A model generated the notes under the pieces. That model did no database searches. It was not told the DNA's origin and was given only the letters and a program-made list of their open reading frames with translations. A program made the translations under genes and the position numbers. DNA of 17,784 nucleotides from Erysipelotrichaceae bacterium UBA2227 (GTDB taxonomy: Bacteria; Bacillota_I; Bacilli_A; Erysipelotrichales; Erysipelotrichaceae), in NCBI GenBank assembly GCA_002348095.1, contig DDYT01000050.1, positions 3,353 through 21,136 of the forward strand, read 5' to 3'. Positions within the stretch are counted from its first letter, which is position 1. Every line of letters starts with the position of its first letter. Shown one piece after another: positions 7,424 through 14,209 of the stretch.

Positions 7424-7452
7424 AAAGAGAATGCTTCCCGGCATTCTCTTTT
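7423..7452. terminator. Bidirectional terminator between the HAD and SDR genes
   Basis: A perfect 12-bp stem, AAAAGAGAATGC (7423-7434) with GCATTCTCTTTT (7441-7452), has the loop TTCCCG. T-runs leave it on both strands. The stop codons of both convergent genes touch or enter the stem. Confidence 0.88.
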
Positions 7453-8179
7453 ACTCCACATAAATCATTTTCTTTGTCATACCGCCGTCGATCACGAGGT
7501 TCTGTCCGTTTATGAAACTGTTATCATCCGCAAGAAGATAATCAACAGCAGCTACGATATCTTTCGGATAGCCGACACGGTTGCTTAGGTGCTGGTGATG
7601 ATCTGCGTCACGAAGGGGGATATCTCGGGTAGCGATCCATCCCGGCGATATACAATTGACTTGAATATTGTACGATTGAAGCGAGTTCGCCAAGGCATGG
7701 GTCAGTGATACCAGCCCGCCTTTGCACATGGCATAAACCTCACCGTCAGGTTCACTCATGAGTGCACGGGTGGAAGCGATGTTGATGATTCTTCCATAAT
7801 CATCATTATGAGCCGTTCTTCGTTTAACCCATTCCCGGCTCATCAAAAGCGGGGTACGAAGCATCAAACCATATCCTTCCTCGATATCCTGATTTGACAG
7901 CTCGGTCAAGGGTTTGGTCATTCCTTTCCCGGCATTGTTTATAATGGCATCCACAACCAAACGGTACTCATCGATTTTATTAAAAGTATCAGTAACCCCC
8001 TGTGCAAACCGTAAATCCGCTTTGATAAACATGCATCGGCCTTCAAACTGTCTGCATAATGTCTCAGCAGCAATTTCATCGATATCTACGACAATGATGA
8101 AGTTTTCTTGCATCAGCAGATGGGTGCAAAGGGCTCTTCCGATCCCATTCGCGCCACCGGTAACAAGTATGGTTTTCAT
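7451..8179 (-). CDS. Short-chain dehydrogenase/reductase (SDR)
   Basis: This is a classical SDR oxidoreductase of 242 residues with a Rossmann fold. The cofactor loop is TGGANGIG (7-14). D32 after the second strand suggests a preference for NAD(H). The NNAG motif is at 81-84, and the catalytic residues are S136, Y149 and K153 (YAMCK). The PG motif (SPGW) follows strand 6. The start ATG overlaps the stop of the upstream methyltransferase as ATGA, so the two are translationally coupled. The substrate is unknown; related SDRs act on 3-oxoacyl groups, sugars or polyols. The gene context does not narrow this. Confidence 0.88.
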   Translation of the reverse strand: MKTILVTGGANGIGRALCTHLLMQENFIIVVDIDEIAAETLCRQFEGRCMFIKADLRFAQGVTDTFNKIDEYRLVVDAIINNAGKGMTKPLTELSNQDIEEGYGLMLRTPLLMSREWVKRRTAHNDDYGRIINIASTRALMSEPDGEVYAMCKGGLVSLTHALANSLQSYNIQVNCISPGWIATRDIPLRDADHHQHLSNRVGYPKDIVAAVDYLLADDNSFINGQNLVIDGGMTKKMIYVE

Positions 8180-9492
8180 TCTATGACTTTTCGTTGAAGA
8201 TTTACAACGGTCTCAATCAGCGGTGTATGACTGAACATATCGTAAGGTGTGATTTCTTTGATATCGTAGACCGATTGAAGGATTTCAAGGTTTTTGGCCA
8301 ATGTGCTCGGGTTGCAGGATACATACACGATCTGATTGATTTGAATGCTTTTTATTACTTCCATCATGGCTTCGGATAACCCACTGCGCGGCGGATCTAC
8401 GACCAACACGTCGATTTTTTTATTTTCAGAGATTCTTTTCAGATTCTCAGCTGCATCTCCAGCCAAAAACCTTACATTGTCGGCCTTATTGATTTGCGCA
8501 TTGATATTGGCATTATCGATGGCCGCCTGAATGCTGTCTATCCCGATGACTTCTTTGGCTTTATCTTTGATCATCAATGACATTGCGCCGATTCCGCAAT
8601 AGGCTTCGACGATACAGTCACTCGGTTCCACACTATCGATAACTTTATTATATATTGCGTTTGCCTGGGAAACATTCAGTTGGAAAAAGGACTGTGGTGA
8701 TACGACAAGATCGATTCCATTCATTGTACAGGTAATCGTTTTTGATCCCCAGAGTATATCCGTTTTATTTTTGATGATTTCACGGCTGTGCTTAATATCG
8801 TTGATGCTTTGGGCTACGGTTCTCACGCCTTCGATATTTGCAATTTCCTCAACATATTTGGCAGGCAGTTTTAACTGACCTGTAACCAATGTCACCTGAA
8901 CATTACCGTCGAAACTGCGGATGACGATGTATCTTAATCCTTGATATTTGGGCGGATTAAACGACGGTAACCGATACTCATTGCTCAGTCTCATGATTTC
9001 CTTTCGGACGCGTTCAACATCCGCATCATGCACGATGCAATGGTCGATACCGACAAAATAGTTTGAGTTTGGCTTGTACATCCCGCTGGTCAACACGCCA
9101 CCGATAAGACTGATCGGAAATTTGCATTGATTCCTATACCCCATCGGTGTTGGATTCTCAACAATGGGCCGTATACGCGGTATTTTCCCGCTCATGTATT
9201 TTCTTAGCGATTCATAAAGCAGTTTTTCTTTTTCTTTGAGTTGTTGTTCCAGACTGAGTGTCATGATCGAACAGCCGCCACATTGGTCTTGGATTGGACA
9301 AGGTGAGATTATCCGATGCGGACTCGCCTGAATCAGTTCTGATCGTTTGGCAATCAGATACCGGTCAAAGCGTTTTTCGATTTCTGCTTCGACGATTTCT
9401 GAGGGATAAGCATTTTCAACAAAAGTCGGCAGCCTGTCGACATAACCGATCCCTTCTCCGTTGATCCCCATTTTTTCGATCTTTATTTTCAT
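8176..9492 (-). CDS. rlmD: 23S rRNA (uracil-5)-methyltransferase, RlmD/RumA family
   Basis: This SAM-dependent enzyme makes 5-methyluridine in 23S rRNA; in Bacillota one member can do both sites (RlmCD). The 438 residues are typical. An N-terminal TRAM domain (about 1-55) is followed by the iron-sulphur ligands C65, C71, C74 and C152. The SAM-binding motif EAYCGIGAMS lies near 296-305 and DPPRSGL at 366-372. The catalytic nucleophile is C393 in VSCNPSTL, with the general base E427 in TPLIETV. The ATG at 9492 has a purine-rich AAAGGGGATG upstream. It is the first gene of a two-gene unit with the SDR. I found no convincing promoter. Confidence 0.94.
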   Translation of the reverse strand: MKIKIEKMGINGEGIGYVDRLPTFVENAYPSEIVEAEIEKRFDRYLIAKRSELIQASPHRIISPCPIQDQCGGCSIMTLSLEQQLKEKEKLLYESLRKYMSGKIPRIRPIVENPTPMGYRNQCKFPISLIGGVLTSGMYKPNSNYFVGIDHCIVHDADVERVRKEIMRLSNEYRLPSFNPPKYQGLRYIVIRSFDGNVQVTLVTGQLKLPAKYVEEIANIEGVRTVAQSINDIKHSREIIKNKTDILWGSKTITCTMNGIDLVVSPQSFFQLNVSQANAIYNKVIDSVEPSDCIVEAYCGIGAMSLMIKDKAKEVIGIDSIQAAIDNANINAQINKADNVRFLAGDAAENLKRISENKKIDVLVVDPPRSGLSEAMMEVIKSIQINQIVYVSCNPSTLAKNLEILQSVYDIKEITPYDMFSHTPLIETVVNLQRKVIE

Positions 9493-9613
9493 TTACACCA
9501 TCCCCTTTTTATCATTTTATCACAAGGGATGGCAACTATTGCGATGAGTTTCTATTTATTACGTTTTTTTTGTCATGTTTTGACAACATTCAGTATTTGC
9601 GTTGTTTTCCAAG

Positions 9614-9639
9614 AAAAAAGCATGATACTTCATGCTTTT
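9614..9639 (-). terminator. Terminator of the pyrophosphatase-like gene
   Basis: A perfect 10-bp stem, AAAAGCATGA / TCATGCTTTT with the loop TACT, is followed on the minus strand by a T-run. It begins 4 bp past the stop codon, so the gene is separated from rlmD. Confidence 0.82.
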
Positions 9640-9642
9640 GTT

Positions 9643-10032
9643 TCACTCTGTCGTTGCCCAGTTCGGGACAACATTCCCTCGGCGGACCAGAATCGTCTTC
9701 TGGAAATCCGTTTGATTCAAAAATCTGAGGATTTCTTCTTCTTCACTTTGCGTACAACCGACCAGCAGTTTAACATCAATATCTTTCTTCAGGATATCTG
9801 CAGCGATCACGATCGTATTGATTGAGGATGCCGTAGATGTTCCACGATAAACCGCGATCCCTTCATGCTCTTGATTGAATGTGTCCTCGAGGTAACCGTA
9901 ACTCACCGGATATACCAAATTGTGGTACTTCGGATGTACATCCCCCTTGCCTCGGGAAATTACCAATCTTGACGAAAAATACAGTGTATCCAGTTTTTGC
10001 CAAAAGTAAGCATTGTTTTCAATTCCGTTCAT
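9643..10032 (-). CDS. Inorganic pyrophosphatase-like small protein
   Basis: The product is 129 residues. The N-terminal half recalls the family I pyrophosphatase core: ISRGKGDVHPKY (about 25-36) resembles the substrate-binding strand, and YPVSYGYLEDTF (about 41-52) resembles the conserved YP-x-x-YG motif. The catalytic Asp cluster that normally follows (D-G-D-x-x-D) is replaced by EHEGIAVYRG. The C-terminal half (DIDVKLLVGCTQSEEEEI) resembles a short group of Bacillota proteins annotated as inorganic pyrophosphatase. Catalysis on pyrophosphate is doubtful; a binding role or another phospho-substrate is possible. The ATG follows GAGGGTGAT. The gene has its own strong promoter and terminator. 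Confidence 0.7.
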   Translation of the reverse strand: MNGIENNAYFWQKLDTLYFSSRLVISRGKGDVHPKYHNLVYPVSYGYLEDTFNQEHEGIAVYRGTSTASSINTIVIAADILKKDIDVKLLVGCTQSEEEEILRFLNQTDFQKTILVRRGNVVPNWATTE

Positions 10033-10055
10033 TCCATCACCCTCGTTGTCTATCT

Positions 10056-10084
10056 ATTATAACTTTATTTTCATTTTCTGTAAA
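10056..10084 (-). promoter_or_regulatory. Promoter of the pyrophosphatase-like gene
   Basis: On the minus strand there is a -35 TTTACA (10079-10084), a 17-bp spacer, and a consensus -10 TATAAT (10056-10061). It lies in the short gap after the exonuclease gene. I see no clear terminator in that gap, so some read-through from the metal operon is possible. Confidence 0.75.
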
Positions 10085-10137
10085 TATGTAAGTCAGTGAA
10101 AGAAAATTCCATCAAGTCTACACTTTTACTTGCTGAT

Positions 10138-10713
10138 TCACAGATACCAACTGCTTGATATCGGCACCATCAGGGCTTCACACAGTTGCCAGGGGTGATA
10201 GATTCCCGTCAGAATCATCGTTTGATTCACGATCTGGGCACAGGCAAAAGCATCGCTGAGTGCGTCATGATGGTCCAATGATATTCCAAGATGCTGAGAT
10301 ACAATGTTCAGACGATGACTCGGAAGAAACTTAAAAACCGTCCGGGAAAGTTTAACCGTACAGAAATAGTGAAAATGGTCATAATCGAGTCGATACAACG
10401 TAATCAGACTCATTAATACGGTCATGTCGAAGGAAGCATTGTGGGCAACAAGAATGCCGTCCTTGATGATCTCACGGATGTTCGGCCAAAGTTGATCGAA
10501 TTCCGGCTGATCTGCAACATCCTGAGGTGTAATATGATGGATATCGATAAATGTAGGGTCAAAGGTGTTTACCGAGTCGTGCGGTCGGATAAGAAATGAC
10601 TCTTTGTAGGTTAGAACGCCTTCTTGAAAAACGACAATCCCAAGAGCGCACGCACTGGCCATGTTACGATTTGCTGTTTCAAAATCGATTGCAATAAACT
10701 TGTCAGTTTTCAT
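10138..10713 (-). CDS. DEDDh 3'-5' exonuclease (DNA polymerase III epsilon-like)
   Basis: The protein is a 191-residue single-domain exonuclease of the RNase T/DnaQ fold. The two-metal active site is visible: D10 and E12 (IDFETAN), D96 (HNASFD), and H149 with D154 (HHDALSDAFA). This is the DEDDh pattern. Stand-alone proteins of this type act on DNA or RNA ends in repair or nucleic-acid turnover. An in-frame ATG lies 21 nt upstream within the ATPase tail, but the ATG at 10713 gives the usual N-terminus (MKTDKFIAIDFET) and has AGGA before it. Either start overlaps the 3' end of the P-type ATPase, so it is probably co-transcribed with the metal genes. That pairing has no obvious logic and may be chance. 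Confidence 0.87.
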   Translation of the reverse strand: MKTDKFIAIDFETANRNMASACALGIVVFQEGVLTYKESFLIRPHDSVNTFDPTFIDIHHITPQDVADQPEFDQLWPNIREIIKDGILVAHNASFDMTVLMSLITLYRLDYDHFHYFCTVKLSRTVFKFLPSHRLNIVSQHLGISLDHHDALSDAFACAQIVNQTMILTGIYHPWQLCEALMVPISSSWYL

Positions 10714-12781
10714 TGCGTAAGATCCTAATCGCATTAAGCAGCGCTAAAAGGGAAACACCGACATCCGCAAATACGGCTGCCCACATCGATGCATAACCAA
10801 GCGAGCCGAGGATCAGTATTACAACTTTAACCGAGAAAATAAAGGCAAAGTTGGTTACCATGATCCGTCGCGTTTTTCTTGCGATTTCAATGACTCTGAC
10901 GACATCGCCCGGTTGGTCTTTCAATAAAACGATATCCGCTGCTTCGATGGTCAGATTGCTTCCAATCCCACCCATCGCTATACCGCAGTCACTAAGTGAA
11001 ATGATGGCAGCATCGTTCACTCCATCACCGACAAAGGCAATTTTTTTGCCTTCATTTTTCAAACGCTCACCGATGGATAGTTTCTCATCCGGAAGAAGCT
11101 GACTGTAGAAGCGACTGATTTTAAGTTCTCGTGCAACCCGTGATACAGATGGCTCCCTGTCTCCGGAAATCATCATCGGTTCAATGTTCAGTGATTGAAG
11201 CTTATTTATAGCACTTTTGCTGTCCGGTTTAAGTTCATCATCCAAAAAATAGATTGCTGCAGGATTACCTGCAACTTTCAGAACGACCGCCATCGGATAC
11301 TGCTCAGCGATTTTCATTAATGATTCGTTCATTTCAACTTCACGATTACTGACGATTTCGATTTTCTGTCCCTTAAAGAATCCGTGAATCCCGACACCGG
11401 CAGTTTCACCGATATCTGAAACCACGGTATGCATATCTGATTGCGTGGCTTTAACCAGGGCCTTAGCAATCGGATGGGTAGACTGACTCTCAAGTGTATG
11501 GACCAGTGAATCCGCTAAGATAAGATCAAACCCTTGAATCGGTTCTTTGTGAGCTACAGTAATGTCTCCTTTGGTCAGTGTTCCGGTTTTGTCAAACAAA
11601 ACGGTATTGACAGAGACAGCGGATTCAAGGGCTTGTCCGCCTTTAAAGAGGATGCCTTGTTTTGAACCATGACCCATCGCAGCAAAGTAGCCCAGCGGAA
11701 CAGAAATGACCATCGCACAGGGGCAGCTGATGACCAGGAAAATTAGTCCACGGTACAGCCCTTCGTTCATATCGCCCAGCAACAGAGCAGACACGATAAA
11801 AACGATCAATGAGGTGATGACTACTACCGGGGTGTAAACGGATGCGAATTTCGTGATAAACAACTCCGATTTAGCTTTTTTTGTGGAAGCTTTTTCCATG
11901 TATCGGATCAATCGGGACAAAGAGGAATCTTCATAGGGGTGTTCGACAAGGATCGATACCGGATTACCCAAGTTGATTGCACCGGCATTGATTTGATCAT
12001 CCGGTCCAAGTTGAATCGGCAATGGTTCTCCGGTCAGCGACTTATTGTCAAAAATCGATACTCCATTAACAATTTTGCCATCACAGGGGACTTTTTCCCC
12101 TTTTGCCACAAGTACGATTTCCCCCGGGATAACTTCGTGCGGGTTTTTGATGATGCGCTTACCTTCAGTCAGTACTACCGCTTGATTGACAGATATATCC
12201 AGCAGTTGCGATATCGCATTCTTCGACTGGTTGACGGCTTTATCTTGAAAGTACTCTCCAATCGTGTAGAAGAGCATGACTCCCAAAGCTTCCGGTATTT
12301 CATTAATAGCAATGGCACCCAAGGTTGCGATCGACATCAAAAAGTTTTCGTCGAACATATCTTTATTTCGCAGCCGCTTCCAAGCCTTTTTGATTACGGG
12401 ATAGCCGATATATGCATACACGGTCAAAGAAACCACATTAAGTACCACTGAATCTGTCAACAAGGATACCAGAAGCCCCAGTATACCGATAGCAATACGT
12501 ATCTTTACCGAGGATTCATGATTCATCAAAGACTCCGACGTTTGATTTTCAACGATGATATTGACGTCTTCGATGGCCAGAATCTGGGCTTTTATATCGT
12601 CAACCTGCGGATTCGATCGTTCAGGGGTAAACTGAATCGTAAGCTTACTGTTTATAAAATCCATTCGTGCGGATTGAACATCCTTCCGCTCACTTATGCT
12701 TCTTTCGATTTTTCCCGCACAAGTTGCACAGGTTAAACCTTCAAGTATCATCGTTATCTCGTTGGTTCTATTCTCTTGCAT
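10703..12781 (-). CDS. cadA: Zn/Cd/Pb-exporting P1B-type ATPase
   Basis: This heavy-metal efflux pump has 692 residues. The N-terminal HMA domain (about 8-76) has the metal motif GLTCATC (C18, C21). Membrane helices 1-4 span about 92-175. The actuator TGE is at 250-252. The translocation motif is CPC at 353-355. The phosphorylation site is D397 in FDKTGT, the HP dipeptide of the nucleotide domain is H436-P437, and the hinge is GDGVND at 585-590. K652 and D673 (FADVG) in the last helices match the P1B-2 zinc/cadmium/lead signature; copper pumps lack this Asp. The start ATG overlaps the arsR-type gene by 14 nt with a poor ribosome binding site, so coupled translation is likely. An in-frame ATG at 12751 is an alternative. 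Confidence 0.95.
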   Translation of the reverse strand: MQENRTNEITMILEGLTCATCAGKIERSISERKDVQSARMDFINSKLTIQFTPERSNPQVDDIKAQILAIEDVNIIVENQTSESLMNHESSVKIRIAIGILGLLVSLLTDSVVLNVVSLTVYAYIGYPVIKKAWKRLRNKDMFDENFLMSIATLGAIAINEIPEALGVMLFYTIGEYFQDKAVNQSKNAISQLLDISVNQAVVLTEGKRIIKNPHEVIPGEIVLVAKGEKVPCDGKIVNGVSIFDNKSLTGEPLPIQLGPDDQINAGAINLGNPVSILVEHPYEDSSLSRLIRYMEKASTKKAKSELFITKFASVYTPVVVITSLIVFIVSALLLGDMNEGLYRGLIFLVISCPCAMVISVPLGYFAAMGHGSKQGILFKGGQALESAVSVNTVLFDKTGTLTKGDITVAHKEPIQGFDLILADSLVHTLESQSTHPIAKALVKATQSDMHTVVSDIGETAGVGIHGFFKGQKIEIVSNREVEMNESLMKIAEQYPMAVVLKVAGNPAAIYFLDDELKPDSKSAINKLQSLNIEPMMISGDREPSVSRVARELKISRFYSQLLPDEKLSIGERLKNEGKKIAFVGDGVNDAAIISLSDCGIAMGGIGSNLTIEAADIVLLKDQPGDVVRVIEIARKTRRIMVTNFAFIFSVKVVILILGSLGYASMWAAVFADVGVSLLALLNAIRILRNEN

Positions 12782-13118
12782 GTTTTAACGCCTGCCTGAA
12801 TATCTGTCGGACGTGATCGTCTTTGAGTGTATAAAATACGTTTTTACCGCGTTTGTCGGTTCTTACCAACCTTGTCTGCTTAAGCTTCGCTAACTGATGC
12901 GAAACGGCGGATTGTGACATGCCGGTGATGACCATCAGATCACAAACGCACAATTCCCTATCTAACAGAACACTGATGATTTTCAATCTCGTCGGATCCG
13001 ATACCATCTTAAACAGCATCGACATCACCTCGTACTCTGCCTCTGAAAGCATAATACTTCTGGCTTGTTCGATGAGTTCCGGATGGGTTTGAAACTCTTT
13101 ACATCCTTCACTGATCAT
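12768..13118 (-). CDS. ArsR/SmtB-family metal-sensing repressor
   Basis: This winged-helix dimeric repressor comes off DNA when metal binds. The recognition helix region is MSQSAVSHQLAKLKQTRLV and the wing is KRGKNVFYTL. The ELCVCDL motif carries the two Cys of the alpha-3 metal site of CadC/ArsR proteins. The adjacent P-type ATPase argues for Cd, Zn or Pb as inducer. The start is taken as the ATG at 13118 (116 residues), preceded by GAGGTG. A farther in-frame ATG at 13145 would add C-S-C near the N-terminus, but it has no ribosome binding site and sits at the predicted transcription start. Its ELCVCDL thiols, and C6 from the favoured start, could complete a CadC-like site. Confidence 0.9.
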   Translation of the reverse strand: MISEGCKEFQTHPELIEQARSIMLSEAEYEVMSMLFKMVSDPTRLKIISVLLDRELCVCDLMVITGMSQSAVSHQLAKLKQTRLVRTDKRGKNVFYTLKDDHVRQIFRQALKHARE

Positions 13119-13129
13119 AAACACCTCGC

Positions 13130-13145
13130 ATGAACATATGTTCAT
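13130..13145. promoter_or_regulatory. ArsR-type operator palindrome
   Basis: ATGAACATATGTTCAT is a perfect 16-bp palindrome with the TGAACA/TGTTCA halves typical of ArsR/SmtB-family operators. It covers the predicted transcription start of the repressor-ATPase unit, so bound repressor would block initiation and autoregulate the operon. Confidence 0.82.
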
Positions 13146-13149
13146 ATAT

Positions 13150-13178
13150 AGTATATATCGTGCGGTCTTTTGTGTAAA
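13150..13178 (-). promoter_or_regulatory. Promoter of the repressor-cadA operon
   Basis: On the minus strand there is a -35 TTTACA, a 17-bp spacer, and a -10 TATACT (13150-13155). Transcription should begin about 5-8 nt beyond the -10, at or inside the palindromic operator. Confidence 0.75.
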
Positions 13179-13180
13179 GA

Positions 13181-13202
13181 AAAAAGGATCGCAAGATCCT
13201 TT
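13181..13202 (-). terminator. Terminator of the VOC gene
   Basis: AAAGGATC / GATCCTTT form an 8-bp stem with a GCAA loop. It is followed on the minus strand by TTTTTCTTT. The stop codon of the VOC gene overlaps the stem. Confidence 0.78.
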
Positions 13203-13572
13203 AGCGTTTGGCGGGCACGATTTCTATCCAGTACCCATCCGGATCCAGGATGAAATAAATACCCATCGCCGGATTCTCATAGCAGATGACGTCCATATCC
13301 AAATGATGTTGATGGGCCTTCTCAAAATCCTCCGTGATGAAAGCCAAATGATACTCCTGTTCACCTAAATCATAGGGTTCAGTGTGATCTCTCATCCAAG
13401 TCAGTTCCAGATAGAAGCCCGTTTCCCGATCTTCCAAAAATGTGATTTTATAACTGCCGTCAGCAGCCTCTCTGCTTCTTTTTACAGATAATCCCAATGC
13501 ATCCTGATAAAAACGGATGCTTCTGTCTAAATCGAGAACATTGAAATTGAAATGTGCAAATGTGAATTTCAT
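13201..13572 (-). CDS. VOC-family protein (glyoxalase I-like)
   Basis: A 123-residue vicinal-oxygen-chelate protein made of two beta-alpha-beta-beta-beta modules. The candidate metal ligands are H7 (FAHFNFNV), Glu in FYLELTW, His in EYHLAFITED, and Glu in DPDGYWIEIV, the H-E-H-E set of glyoxalase I and its Ni/Zn relatives. The helix DLDRSIRFYQDALGL is typical. The ATG at 13572 has AAGGAGG at good spacing; an open upstream extension of 13 residues is unlikely. It may detoxify methylglyoxal as a thiol adduct, but VOC substrates cannot be assigned by sequence alone. It is a single gene upstream of the metal operon on the same strand, separated from it by a terminator. Confidence 0.85.
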   Translation of the reverse strand: MKFTFAHFNFNVLDLDRSIRFYQDALGLSVKRSREAADGSYKITFLEDRETGFYLELTWMRDHTEPYDLGEQEYHLAFITEDFEKAHQHHLDMDVICYENPAMGIYFILDPDGYWIEIVPAKR

Positions 13573-13624
13573 GCTTATCCTCCTTGAGTGTATTTTATCA
13601 TGATTTACCAAGGCAAAAAAGTGA

Positions 13625-13653
13625 TTAACAACAGGTCGGATTCATTCTATAAT
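13625..13653 (+). promoter_or_regulatory. Promoter of mscL
   Basis: A -35 TTAACA (13625-13630), exactly 17 bp, and a -10 TATAAT (13648-13653) lie before AGGAGG and the mscL ATG. This is one of the best promoters in the window. Confidence 0.8.
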
Positions 13654-13673
13654 AGAGTCAGGAGGAAGAGAAC

Positions 13674-14069
13674 ATGTTGAAAGAATTCAAAGCTTTTGTC
13701 ATGCGTGGCAATGTCGTTGATTTGGCGGTCGGTGTCATTATCGGAGGAGCTTTCGGTAAAGTGATCAGTTCATTGGTCAGTGATGTATTTATGCCGGTCA
13801 TCTCAGTTTTAACGGGCGGTGTCAGTTTCAGTGACTTGAAGATCGTGCTTGTCGAAGCTTCCGGGGAAGCTTCAGAAGTAGCGGTTCAATACGGATTGTT
13901 TATCGAGAATATTATTGATTTCCTCATTATCGCATTGAGCATATTCATGTTGATCAAACTCTTGAGCACGATGAAGAAGAAAGAAGCAGAAAAGCCTGCC
14001 CCAGCTCCGGTAGCGGATCCGGTGGTTGAGCTTCTAACAGAAATCCGAGATCATCTGAAGAAAGACTAG
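13674..14069 (+). CDS. mscL: Large-conductance mechanosensitive channel
   Basis: This pentameric inner-membrane channel opens under membrane tension and releases solutes during hypo-osmotic shock. The 131 residues match the family. The amphipathic N-terminal helix (MLKEFKAFVMRGNVVDLA) leads into the pore-lining TM1 with the glycine-rich DLAVGVIIGGAFGKV (about 16-30). A periplasmic loop (about 48-78) is followed by TM2 (IENIIDFLIIALSIFMLIK) and a charged cytoplasmic C-terminal helix that begins with KKKEAEKPAPAP and ends in an LLTEIRDHLKK-type helix. It is a single-gene unit with a near-consensus promoter and its own terminator. Confidence 0.97.
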   Translation: MLKEFKAFVMRGNVVDLAVGVIIGGAFGKVISSLVSDVFMPVISVLTGGVSFSDLKIVLVEASGEASEVAVQYGLFIENIIDFLIIALSIFMLIKLLSTMKKKEAEKPAPAPVADPVVELLTEIRDHLKKD

Positions 14070-14070
14070 C

Positions 14071-14096
14071 AAAAGATTCCGCACGGAATCTTTTTT
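14071..14096 (+). terminator. Terminator of mscL
   Basis: AAAAGATTCC / GGAATCTTTT form a perfect 10-bp stem with the loop GCAC, followed by further T. It lies 1 bp after the mscL stop codon. Confidence 0.88.
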
Positions 14097-14133
14097 AATA
14101 TAGTCTGCTTAAAATGACTGACGGCCAAACTTC

Positions 14134-14179
14134 ATGACAATTTTTGTCATTGACATTTTTTGTCATTTTCTGTCATAAT
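14134..14179 (+). promoter_or_regulatory. Promoter embedded in TGACA/TGTCA operator repeats
   Basis: A -35 TTGACA (14150-14155), 18-bp spacer and -10 CATAAT (14174-14179) precede the large HTH gene. Two inverted repeats overlap them: ATGACAA-TTT-TTGTCAT (14134-14150) and TGACA-TTTTT-TGTCA (14151-14165). A further half-site TGTCA lies at 14171-14175 inside the -10. Repressor bound here would cover the whole promoter, and autoregulation by the downstream HTH protein is the simplest reading. Confidence 0.65.
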
Positions 14180-14209
14180 GTATTCAAAGTATAACCAGAG
14201 GTAAGGCCG

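Noticed and set aside
9570..9586. TTGTC-N7-GACAA inverted repeat upstream of rlmD as another site for the large HTH regulator
   Set aside because: The half-sites are in the opposite order to those at 14134-14165, and the surrounding A/T-rich DNA makes a chance match likely.
11939..12451. 170-codon plus-strand frame inside cadA
   Set aside because: It is the antisense of a well-conserved ATPase, has no plausible ribosome binding site and no recognisable domain.
13573..13611. Upstream extension of the VOC protein by 13 residues
   Set aside because: The ATG at 13572 has AAGGAGG at ideal spacing and gives the usual VOC N-terminus.
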